Shown here in pieces: positions 1 to 6,313 of a stretch of 15,485 bases of DNA. The position numbers and the translations under genes were made by a program. Source of the DNA: Candidatus Fermentibacteraceae bacterium (GTDB lineage Bacteria; Fermentibacterota; Fermentibacteria; Fermentibacterales; JCC-6); contig JAOZQW010000010.1 of NCBI GenBank assembly GCA_029932015.1, positions 1,980-17,464 of the forward strand, read 5' to 3'. Every line of letters starts with the position of its first letter. Positions within the stretch are counted from its first letter, which is position 1. A model generated the notes under the pieces. It ran no database searches, was not told the DNA's origin, and saw only the letters and a program-made list of their open reading frames with translations.

Positions 1-1142
1 GAATAGGGGGATATCTCCCTGAGCTTCCGCACGAATGGCGGCAGAATCTCGAGTACACGTTCTATTTCCGCTCTTGTCGTATAGCGGCTGAGGCTGAACC
101 TGATGGCCGTATTGGCCTGCATCTGTGGTACACCCATTGCCGAAAGCACGTAACTGGGATCCTTGCTCCCCGTGCTGCATGCTGAACCAGAGGAAACGTA
201 AATCTCCTCGAGATCAAGCAGAGTCAGGATGGCCTCGCTCTCAACACTTGTAAAAAGCACCGTAGCTGTGTTGGGAAGCCTCAATGCACCGGAGCCGGCT
301 ATAACGGCTTCAGGGCAGGAGGCAAGAACCCCATCCTCGAGTATTCGCATGAGCTCGGAAACGGGACCGATCTCTTCCTCGAGATGCAGTCTGGCAAGCT
401 CTGCTGCCATTCCGAGACCGACTATTCCCGCCACATTATAGGTCCCGGCACGGATCCCTCTCTCCTGGTGCCCCCCCCTGATGAGAGGAGAGAAAGGAGT
501 GCCTTTCCTGATGTATATGGCGCCAACTCCCTTTGGACCGTGTATCTTGTGGCTGGACAGGCTGAGCATATCCACACCCATGGCATCGATATCCAGAGGT
601 ATCTTGCCCACTCCCTGAACAGCATCGGTATGAAATAGCGCGCCCTTCTCATGAGCAGCTTCGGCGGCCTCTGCCACCGGCATGATCACGCCTGTCTCGT
701 TGTTGGCGACCATCACGGAGACTATCCCTGTATGCTCAGTTATGCCCTCCCTGAGCGAGTGAATCTCAAGCACTCCCTCTCTGTCGACCTTTGCAACGTG
801 AAGAGGATTCCCCTGGCTCTCCAGGTATTGCGCTGTCTCCAGTATGGCCGGATGCTCGACAGACGTAGTGACCAGACCCGGTCTGTCGGGATCCCAGGAG
901 ACACCGCTCTCAAGTGCGGCATTATCGCTCTCGGTGCCGCCCGATGTAAAGAATACTTCTTCCGGAGAGACGCAGAGAAGTGCCGCAAGTCGTTCCCGGC
1001 CCTTCTCCACTTCCTCCAGTATCCGGCTTCCAAAAGTATGGAAACTGGAAGGATTTCCGAATTCCTCCGTCAGGAATGGCAGCATCTCCTCGAGAACTTC
1101 CGGGGCCATCTTCGTAGTTGCGTTGCTGTCCAGATAGATCAT
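1..1142 (-). CDS. nifS: Cysteine desulfurase, NifS/IscS family (3' end beyond window)
   Basis: PLP enzyme that removes sulfur from L-cysteine as an enzyme-bound persulfide and hands it to the Fe-S scaffold encoded just upstream. I translated 380 uninterrupted residues on the minus strand, starting MIYLDSNATTKMAPEVLEEM. The PLP lysine is Lys199 in SLSSHKIHGPKGVGA, the catalytic cysteine is Cys322 in SSGSACSTGSKDP, and HTDAVQ and ANNETG are typical family motifs. Both key residues sit within a few positions of those in NifS and IscS. Family members are about 390-400 aa, so only some 10-20 residues are missing at the left edge. The start ATG overlaps the scaffold stop (ATGA, 1139-1142), which implies translational coupling. 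Class I (NifS/IscS) rather than SufS is supported by the family motifs and the scaffold partner. NifS versus IscS naming is not decidable here, and no nitrogenase genes are visible. Confidence 0.96.
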   Translation of the reverse strand, partial: MIYLDSNATTKMAPEVLEEMLPFLTEEFGNPSSFHTFGSRILEEVEKGRERLAALLCVSPEEVFFTSGGTESDNAALESGVSWDPDRPGLVTTSVEHPAILETAQYLESQGNPLHVAKVDREGVLEIHSLREGITEHTGIVSVMVANNETGVIMPVAEAAEAAHEKGALFHTDAVQGVGKIPLDIDAMGVDMLSLSSHKIHGPKGVGAIYIRKGTPFSPLIRGGHQERGIRAGTYNVAGIVGLGMAAELARLHLEEEIGPVSELMRILEDGVLASCPEAVIAGSGALRLPNTATVLFTSVESEAILTLLDLEEIYVSSGSACSTGSKDPSYVLSAMGVPQMQANTAIRFSLSRYTTRAEIERVLEILPPFVRKLREISPY

Positions 1143-1726
1143 GAGACAACTCTTACTTCCACCTCGCTGCCGATCCGCTCTGTCATCTCTCCCGAGAGCT
1201 GAGCGCATATGGCGGCCGTGTCTCCTGATTCGATCTCCACCAGTATTCGAGACGGATGCGCATGAACAAGACTGACCTCAACACCCTCAAGCGCTGATGC
1301 AAGGTCCCCCGGCCTTTCCGAGAGAAGCATCTTGAAAATTGCTGCAGCCTTGTCTCTCTTCTCTTCATAATCGCGAAGAGCCTCTGTCATGGCTTCGTGT
1401 CCCATTACCGAGCAGTGATATTTCTCCGGCGGCATTCCGCCCAGGAATTCGGCGACTTCGCTGTTCTTGATCGACCTCGCCGATTCGATGGTCCGTCCCT
1501 TGGCTATTTCTGTCAGGGCTGAAGCGGAAGCAATGGCTCCCGCGCAGCCGAATGTCTGGAAGCGGATATCGGTGATTATATCGTTGTCATCAACATCTAT
1601 ATCGAGCGTCATCGCATCTCCGCACTGAGGAGAGCCGACTTCGGAGTGTCCATCCGGATTATCGAGTTCCCCCGCATTCCGCGGGTTCATGAAGTGATCC
1701 ATAAGTTCCTCGGAGTACTTCCACAT
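1139..1726 (-). CDS. nifU: Fe-S cluster assembly scaffold, NifU/IscU family with extra C-terminal domain
   Basis: Scaffold on which Fe-S clusters are built from sulfur supplied by the downstream desulfurase. Residues 1-125 form an IscU-type domain with the three cluster cysteines Cys35 (SPQCGDAM), Cys61 (FGCAGAIAS) and Cys105 (YHCSVMG), plus Asp37 and His104. At the position of the IscU chaperone motif LPPVK the protein reads MPPEK, as is common in NifU-type scaffolds. Length is 195 aa against about 125-150 for stand-alone scaffolds. Residues ~126-195 form an extra alpha/beta segment (strands around 148-165 and 188-194 flanking a helix) with one Cys and no CxxC, so it is neither the ferredoxin-like nor an intact Nfu domain of long NifU proteins. 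A good SD (GGAGAG) precedes the ATG, which overlaps the regulator's stop by one base (TAATG). Confidence 0.94.
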   Translation of the reverse strand: MWKYSEELMDHFMNPRNAGELDNPDGHSEVGSPQCGDAMTLDIDVDDNDIITDIRFQTFGCAGAIASASALTEIAKGRTIESARSIKNSEVAEFLGGMPPEKYHCSVMGHEAMTEALRDYEEKRDKAAAIFKMLLSERPGDLASALEGVEVSLVHAHPSRILVEIESGDTAAICAQLSGEMTERIGSEVEVRVVS

Positions 1727-2187
1727 TATGTTTTCTCTCCTTCTTGAGCCACTCGTCCGGCAGCAAGGTCTGCAAGACTGTAACCCCTCAGAAAATCGTA
1801 ATAGATGTTCCTGAGCCTTATCCAGAGCGGCCTGGTGACACAGGAGTTCTCGAGAGGGCAGCCCGGGTCCTCCTCAGACTGAGAAGGAGAACATTCCCTG
1901 TTATCCGCGAGACAGCTGGCGGGAAGGAATTCGGCTTCGAGTGAACAGACTACATCGAATAAGGAAATCTCCTCAGGTGGTCTCACGAGAGTGTAGCCGC
2001 CGCCCGGTCCTCGTTTACCTCTGACGATCCCTGCTCTTCTGAGTTTTCCAAATATCTGTTCGAGGTACCGGACGGAGACGAGTTCCTTCTCGGAAAGCGC
2101 GGCCAGCGAGAGCGGTTCGCTATTCGACCTGGTTACCATTCTGGCAAGTATCCTCAACGCATAGCGACTTCTGGTAGATATCAGCAT
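1726..2187 (-). CDS. Rrf2/IscR-family transcriptional regulator
   Basis: Winged-helix DNA-binding protein, 153 aa. Residues 1-70 show the Rrf2 signature: MLISTRSRYALRILARM, then SLAALSEKELVSVRYLEQIF and the wing RGKRGPGGGYTL. The C-terminal half carries five cysteines (81, 92, 99, 110, 116). Those at 92, 99, 110 and 116 could ligate an Fe-S cluster, as three cysteines plus a histidine do in IscR, but the spacing (C-x6-C-x10-C-x5-C) is longer than IscR's. First gene of the regulator-scaffold-desulfurase operon, so it most likely senses Fe-S status and represses its own operon. SD GGGGGA lies 3 bases before the ATG. Cluster binding is inference; other Rrf2 members sense NO or cysteine. Confidence 0.93.
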   Translation of the reverse strand: MLISTRSRYALRILARMVTRSNSEPLSLAALSEKELVSVRYLEQIFGKLRRAGIVRGKRGPGGGYTLVRPPEEISLFDVVCSLEAEFLPASCLADNRECSPSQSEEDPGCPLENSCVTRPLWIRLRNIYYDFLRGYSLADLAAGRVAQEGEKT

Positions 2188-2197
2188 AATTCCCCCT

Positions 2198-2243
2198 ATT
2201 TCCAGTAGGAATATGAGTATATCTTAAATATCCTCCGCGTCAA
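2198..2243 (-). promoter_or_regulatory. Promoter of the Fe-S operon with palindromic candidate operator
   Basis: Read on the minus strand: -35 TTGACG (2243-2238), 16-base spacer, -10 TATACT (2221-2216). The expected start of transcription is near 2209. An inverted repeat ATTTCC-AGTA-GGAAT (2198-2212 on the plus strand) lies directly over this start, where a bound repressor would block initiation, so it is a natural candidate site for the Rrf2 protein encoded next. The -35 hexamer contains the TGA stop codon of the upstream gene (2240-2242). Promoter elements are read from sequence; the operator role is inferred. Confidence 0.75.
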
Positions 2244-2776
2244 GCCTTCCTTCCGCGCCTGGCAATGTAACCCGCAAGGACTCCTCCGAGCGCGATGGCG
2301 ATTGCCCCTCCCATCAGCAGCAGCAGGGCCATCCTGAGCGCCGAGGGAAGTGGATCTCCCGGAAGTCCAGATCCGGAATACTCTATCCTCAGGCTGCAGG
2401 TCAGTACAGCGATGTGGCTGTTTCCTCTGTTGCATATAACGAGGACTAGCCATCCGAATCCCGGTACTTCTATGTCCAGTGAGCCGGAACCGGCCCTCGT
2501 GAAAGCGAGGGTATCCACGGCGGGATCGTTAACAGCCCATCTGTTGTAGTCATCGAGATGAAGCAGTAGAAACTCCAGCTCCATTGTGTCAGGCTCCAGA
2601 ATAATCTCTCCCTGTATCCTGGCGCTGTCGGCGTGGTATTCCTGAAGGGAGAAACTGAGTGTCCTGTAGCTTCCGACATCGAGAGATATCGAGTCCTCCT
2701 CAAAAAGGGCAAAGCCACCCCCCTGCGCGGATGTCACGCATATCGCTACTAGAAAGGGGAGGAGTCTGAATCTCAT
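2240..2776 (-). CDS. Signal-anchored beta-rich membrane protein, unknown function
   Basis: Not recognised as a named family. The 178-aa product has an N-terminal signal peptide (MRFRLLPFLVAICVTSAQG), an exported region of about 125 residues rich in alternating hydrophobic beta-strand patterns (for example LDIEVPGFGWLVLVICNRG), one transmembrane helix near residues 149-172 and a short positive tail (RRGRKA). This is the layout of a type I membrane protein with a periplasmic beta-sandwich. No catalytic motif is visible. There is no convincing SD before the ATG, and the nearest -10-like box is so close that the mRNA may be almost leaderless. Its stop codon lies inside the -35 box of the Fe-S operon promoter, so the two transcription units abut. 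It is divergent from the acyltransferase gene. Confidence 0.7.
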   Translation of the reverse strand: MRFRLLPFLVAICVTSAQGGGFALFEEDSISLDVGSYRTLSFSLQEYHADSARIQGEIILEPDTMELEFLLLHLDDYNRWAVNDPAVDTLAFTRAGSGSLDIEVPGFGWLVLVICNRGNSHIAVLTCSLRIEYSGSGLPGDPLPSALRMALLLLMGGAIAIALGGVLAGYIARRGRKA

Positions 2777-2784
2777 GTGGTTCT

Positions 2785-2793
2785 AGTATAATA
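2785..2793. promoter_or_regulatory. Overlapping divergent -10 boxes
   Basis: On the plus strand a perfect TATAAT (2787-2792) would drive the acyltransferase gene with a ~34-base leader. On the minus strand TATACT (2790-2785) or TATTAT (2793-2788) would start transcription only about 2-5 bases before the ATG at 2776. No strong -35 is visible in either direction; the weak TTCGGA 17 bases before TATACT on the minus strand is the best. Use of one box should exclude the other. Confidence 0.4.
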
Positions 2794-2832
2794 CCGGAAC
2801 TGTCACATCCGAACGGACATTTGGAGGTTGCC

Positions 2833-3813
2833 GTGCTTAGGAGCGCTTACTACCTGTTCCTTTCCGGTTTGACAAGACTGCTCGGATTCAGAGGATCGGA
2901 ACCACTGACTGCTCTGATGTCCAGCGCTCGTTTCCGGGCAAATGGAAGCAGGAATCTCGCCTACCTCGGTCATCTGGCAAGGATCTTCCCCGATTCAAGC
3001 CACGCATGGCGTGAGAGCATCCTGAAACGCTACTGGCGCGTTCATCAGAGGGCTTTTCTCGGACTCTTCCATGCAGGAAGACTCTCCCCGGAGATCCTGC
3101 CCGAGAGGGTGGAATGGGAGAACAGGGAACTCCTTGACGAAGCCCTCGCTGAGGGTCGGGGAGTTATGCTCCTTTCACCGCACTTCGGTGACGAACGAAC
3201 CCTGCATATACTTCTTGCAATGTCCGGCTATCCCATGCATGTCATCTCCTCAAGGTATCCGGGTGCCTCGAAGACCGTCAGGAAAGCCCGTCTTAGGGTG
3301 AGCATGAAGTGGCATCATGTCGGATTCCCTGACCAGAGTCCGAGATGGATCTACGACTCCCTGAAAGCGAACGAAATCGTTCAGACTTCTCCAACCGCCT
3401 GGGGAGGTCCTCACGGGCACTGGGTAATGAGTTTCGGAGTGCCGGTGCTGGCATCGTCAACTCCGGTCAGAATTGCATCATCAACTGGATGCAGACTCCT
3501 GGTTGCATGCAATCACGCTCTCCCCGGAGTCAGGTACAGAATCGCACTGAGAAGGTTCGATCCTCTCTCCCTGGACCGGTCAGGCACCGCTGAACTGTTC
3601 GAGATTTTCGAAGGCATGGGACGAGCCTTCCCGGACCAGTACAACTGGATGAATCTGGTCATCCGTCACCGAGAGACGAACACCATCGCGAGACTTGGGG
3701 CCATCCCCGTCTCCGAGGGCGATGTCGAGGCTGCAACTCAGCCGGAGGACTGGGACCCGGAGAACATCAGGGACTATTCCGGGGTCTCGCTCCTTGCCGG
3801 AGTTTCGAAGTAG
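2833..3813 (+). CDS. LpxL/HtrB-family acyltransferase with altered HX4D/E motif
   Basis: Homologue of the late acyltransferases that add secondary fatty acids to lipid A at the inner membrane. It shows the family pattern: an N-terminal hydrophobic stretch (YYLFLSGLTRLLGF), then LLDEALAEGRGVMLLSPHFGD with the active-site His (residue 117 from the GTG start), and later GHWVMSFGVPVLASST, matching the usual pattern around the fatty-acyl pocket. The catalytic motif is normally H-X4-D/E (often HFGNWE). Here it is HFGDER, so the acidic residues sit at +3 and +4 and +5 is Arg. I chose GTG at 2833 because GGAGG (2823-2827) lies 5 bases before it; the in-frame TTG at 2821 has no SD. That gives 326 aa, close to the usual ~300. 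The true acceptor is unknown. The 3' end overlaps the convergent gene by 40 bases. Confidence 0.82.
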   Translation: MLRSAYYLFLSGLTRLLGFRGSEPLTALMSSARFRANGSRNLAYLGHLARIFPDSSHAWRESILKRYWRVHQRAFLGLFHAGRLSPEILPERVEWENRELLDEALAEGRGVMLLSPHFGDERTLHILLAMSGYPMHVISSRYPGASKTVRKARLRVSMKWHHVGFPDQSPRWIYDSLKANEIVQTSPTAWGGPHGHWVMSFGVPVLASSTPVRIASSTGCRLLVACNHALPGVRYRIALRRFDPLSLDRSGTAELFEIFEGMGRAFPDQYNWMNLVIRHRETNTIARLGAIPVSEGDVEAATQPEDWDPENIRDYSGVSLLAGVSK

Positions 3814-4523
3814 AGCTTTCTCAGCGCCAATCCCTGAATTATCAGATACAGACCGACCAGCAGTGGAATAAGGCCTGTCACGGCGATGACCACAGGAAGG
3901 AATGAGGAGTCGGCTGTCGCCTCGATAGCTGCCGCTGCCCTGTTCAGGTGGCCTGACGCTTCGCTGAAGGCTTCCTCGGTTGAAAATAGATCTACTGCCA
4001 GAGAGTCTACGCCGTCAGCCACATCCATGAGTAGATGTTCTATCGGTCCGAGAGTAGAGGCCAGATGCTCCATCTGCAGCAGGGCCTCACCCGAAGTATT
4101 GTATGTCCTGTTCAGGCTTACTACCACATCGGAGAAATGGTTACCTCCCAGAATCGAGGTGATTGACCTCGGAAGCTGGTCGATACTCATCCTCACCTGC
4201 GTAGTCATATCCCGCACTTCCTCCGTTGTCTCCATTATCTCCTGCAGCGTCAACCAGGTCTCATAGACCACATCAGCAGTTCCTCGAATGGAATTGCTGA
4301 CCTCAACGACAAGGGAGGAGGAAGAGCCGAAATCACTGCCGAACAGTTCTATAGCCGATTCAGCGCTGTACAGTCCCTCTGAAATCCGCGCAAGCCCCGT
4401 CTTGATGGGACCCCATGCAGTGAACGCGGTGAATATCATCACCATACCCACCAGTATTGATACGCCTCCCAGTATCCAGGAAAGCCACACCGAGAGATTC
4501 CGGGAGAGTGTTCCTCTACTCAT
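3774..4523 (-). CDS. Two-TM protein with periplasmic coiled coil, unknown function
   Basis: Not assigned to a named family. The 249-aa product has TM1 at about residues 13-37 and TM2 at about 209-231, followed by a short cytoplasmic tail (LRKLYFETPARSETPE). The roughly 170 residues between are polar, helical and rich in heptad-like Leu/Ile/Val spacing (for example around residues 70-190), suggesting a periplasmic helical bundle. The layout recalls the sensor half of a methyl-accepting chemotaxis protein, but no HAMP or signalling domain follows TM2. The start ATG at 4523 has only a weak GGGGCGG upstream. The 3' end overlaps the acyltransferase coding sequence (3774-3813) on the opposite strand. 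Confidence 0.72.
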   Translation of the reverse strand: MSRGTLSRNLSVWLSWILGGVSILVGMVMIFTAFTAWGPIKTGLARISEGLYSAESAIELFGSDFGSSSSLVVEVSNSIRGTADVVYETWLTLQEIMETTEEVRDMTTQVRMSIDQLPRSITSILGGNHFSDVVVSLNRTYNTSGEALLQMEHLASTLGPIEHLLMDVADGVDSLAVDLFSTEEAFSEASGHLNRAAAAIEATADSSFLPVVIAVTGLIPLLVGLYLIIQGLALRKLYFETPARSETPE

Positions 4524-4629
4524 GTTCCGCCCCTGTCAGATTGGATGGTCCCTTGCCGAGCCGGTATCGCCTTGTGCATCAGAGTAGCATATTCAATGGG
4601 AATAATCAGAGCCAGGGAATGGAGTGAGA

Positions 4630-5406
4630 ATGATAGATGACATTACAAGAGCCGCCATGGAGGCGGGCGAGCTACTCCTTCGGGTCGCCAGGGAGGGTTT
4701 CTCGGTTTCAATGAAAGATGGACATGAACTTGTCACTGCCGCAGACCTTCTCTCCGAACAGCTGCTCAGGAAGCGTCTCAGGAGGATCGATCCCGGCGCT
4801 TTCTTCGTCGGAGAGGAAGGGTGGGGAGGAGAGCTTCCCGATGGATCAATGTGGATCGTCGACCCGCTGGATGGTACAAATAACTTCGTACACGGATATC
4901 CTGTTTTCTCTGTGAGTATCGCTTTCTGGGATGGCTCGCGAATCAGCGAGGCCTGTGTATATGACCCTTCGAGGGGAGAGTGTTTCTCCGCATCCGCGGG
5001 TGCGGGGGCCTATCTCAACGGGAAGAGGATCAGTGTAACGGAAGTGGATGAACTCTCTGGGAGCCTTCTTGCAACAGGCTTTCCGTATCACCGCCGGAAG
5101 GGAGACCTCGGCCTGGATCTCGGTATCCTGGAATACTTCCTTGAAAGGGCTCAGGGACTGAGGCGCGGGGGCTCTGCGGCACTGGACCTTTCATATGTAG
5201 CCTGCGGAAGGCTTGACGGATTCTGGGAAGAGCATCTCAAGCCCTGGGACATGGCCGCCGGTGCACTTCTCGTGAAAGAGGCCGGTGGGGTTGTGTCAGA
5301 TATCCGGGGAGGCTCGTGGAGCCCTTCATCGAAAGGACTGGCTGTCTCCGGCCCTGCCATCCATGACAGCCTCATGATAGGTATTAATGGGGGACACGCA
5401 GCCTAA
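4630..5406 (+). CDS. Inositol-1-monophosphatase family phosphatase (SuhB/IMPase-like)
   Basis: Mg2+-dependent, Li+-sensitive-type phosphatase; family members hydrolyse myo-inositol phosphates, fructose-1,6-bisphosphate, PAP or histidinol phosphate. All metal-site motifs are present: GEEGWGG (Glu62, Glu63), VDPLDGTNNFVHGYP (Asp78, Asp81, Thr83) and KPWDMAAGALLVKEAGG (Asp207). Length of 258 aa is typical. ATG at 4630 is preferred over the in-frame GTG at 4624 because GGAG (4621-4624) is correctly spaced for it. The exact substrate cannot be read from sequence. It stands alone, with no co-directional neighbour; its stop codon lies inside a long hairpin shared with the convergent gene. Confidence 0.93.
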   Translation: MIDDITRAAMEAGELLLRVAREGFSVSMKDGHELVTAADLLSEQLLRKRLRRIDPGAFFVGEEGWGGELPDGSMWIVDPLDGTNNFVHGYPVFSVSIAFWDGSRISEACVYDPSRGECFSASAGAGAYLNGKRISVTEVDELSGSLLATGFPYHRRKGDLGLDLGILEYFLERAQGLRRGGSAALDLSYVACGRLDGFWEEHLKPWDMAAGALLVKEAGGVVSDIRGGSWSPSSKGLAVSGPAIHDSLMIGINGGHAA

Positions 5407-5433
5407 TTCCGAAGAATTAGGCTGCATGTCCCC
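5390..5433. terminator. 20-bp-stem hairpin at convergent gene junction
   Basis: Left arm 5390-5409, loop 5410-5413, right arm 5414-5433. There is one imperfect pair, C-A on the plus transcript but a G-U wobble on the minus transcript. Read on the minus strand the loop is UUCG closed by C-G, an exceptionally stable tetraloop, so the structure is best formed in the transcript of the outer-membrane protein gene. No U-tract follows on either strand, so it is not a classical intrinsic terminator; 3'-end protection or a Rho-assisted end are alternatives. The plus-strand stop codon TAA (5404-5406) lies in the left arm. A small direct repeat CCCGTAGCT (5431-5439, 5442-5450) sits between it and the minus-strand gene. 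Confidence 0.6.
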
Positions 5434-5454
5434 GTAGCTGTCCCGTAGCTTCAG

Positions 5455-6153
5455 CTAGAAGCCCAGGTTCACTCCCGCATAGAACATGCTGATGCCAGCA
5501 ACATCACCATCAGAGGCGAGAGGTTTTGTGTATTTGTACTCACCGAATACGCTGAAAGGGATCATTGGCGGTTCGAAGGCTGCACCAATGACTCCATGGA
5601 CTCCGGGATGAACATGATCGTAAGGATCTATGCTCATGCCACCGCCCGTCTCCTCGTTGACTACCTGCATAAGCACATCAGCATCGCTGAATAGGATATG
5701 GGCTCCGCCCCCTCCTCCAATGTATGGCCTGACGGGAAGGGAGCCGATTGGGATGAGTATCTTTACAGTAGCTCCAAGGTCGATATCGTGGAACGTCGCG
5801 GTGTACTCCCCGATCATATCGGAGGGAATGTCACCGGGGCTCCATCCCTGCTGTTCAAGATAGCCGACAAGACCGAGACTGTCATCTTCGAAGTTAAGTC
5901 CTGTCTCTTCCTCTATATAGCTGATGAGATACTGCTGCATGGTGATACTGCTCTCGGTTCCGGAGTACGTCCCGCTGACCTCGAGCTGAACCATGCTCAG
6001 GAAAGGGATCTGTATCTGTCCTCCATACACGGCACTGGATGCGCTCTGCCCTGTACGGGGATCGTCCCCGCTGTAGTAACCGATCCTGCCGCCGACCCTG
6101 ATGCCGGCAAGGGTGACACCTGAGATAAGAAGGATAGTGAAGATAGTTTTCAA
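5455..6153 (-). CDS. Outer-membrane beta-barrel protein
   Basis: Predicted 232-aa exported barrel protein. The signal peptide is KTIFTILLISGVTLAG, followed by strongly amphipathic, Gly-rich strands (IRVGGRIGYYSGDDP, VQLEVSGTYSGTESS, VRPYIGGGGGAHILF, VFGEYKYTKPLASD), ending GISMFYAGVNLGF. A C-terminal aromatic residue after alternating hydrophobics is the BAM-complex recognition signal of outer-membrane barrels. Size and pattern fit the small OmpW/OmpX-like barrel class. I start at TTG 6153 because AAAGGAG lies just upstream and the signal peptide begins there; extending the frame to 6288 adds residues unlike a signal peptide and covers the likely promoter. It is divergent from the gingipain-like gene, and no partner or ligand is evident. 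Confidence 0.82.
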   Translation of the reverse strand: MKTIFTILLISGVTLAGIRVGGRIGYYSGDDPRTGQSASSAVYGGQIQIPFLSMVQLEVSGTYSGTESSITMQQYLISYIEEETGLNFEDDSLGLVGYLEQQGWSPGDIPSDMIGEYTATFHDIDLGATVKILIPIGSLPVRPYIGGGGGAHILFSDADVLMQVVNEETGGGMSIDPYDHVHPGVHGVIGAAFEPPMIPFSVFGEYKYTKPLASDGDVAGISMFYAGVNLGF

Positions 6154-6258
6154 TTTTGCTCCTTTCTTGATGGACTCCCGATTGGCTGTACTGGCAAAAT
6201 GGACTCTTGCGGTCCCCGCGTCAAGAAGCGTTGACCAATAGGGAACTAATAAGTTAGT

Positions 6259-6288
6259 GTAGTACTTGTATATTCGATGTATTGTCAA
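6259..6288. promoter_or_regulatory. Divergent promoter region of the barrel and protease genes
   Basis: Minus strand: consensus -35 TTGACA (6288-6283), 18-base spacer, weak -10 TACTAC (6264-6259), giving a leader of about 100 bases for the barrel gene. Plus strand: -10-like TATATT (6269-6274) inside the same stretch, giving a ~33-base leader for the protease gene, with no good -35. A hairpin with a 3-base bulge is possible in the barrel leader (6204-6225). These are box-level readings only. Confidence 0.4.
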
Positions 6289-6313
6289 CCCCTGTCACAA
6301 AAGAGAGGAAAGT

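Noticed and set aside
651..1202. 183-codon plus-strand frame opposite the cysteine desulfurase
   Set aside because: The minus strand carries an intact NifS with both catalytic residues; the plus frame has no family features.
4591..4603. ATTC-AATGG-GAAT, resembling the Rrf2 candidate operator
   Set aside because: Arms of only four bases, spacing differs from the site at 2198-2212, and no promoter is evident next to it; chance is likely.
6154..6288. N-terminal extension of the barrel protein to 6288
   Set aside because: It precedes a clear signal peptide with its own SD and covers the promoter region.
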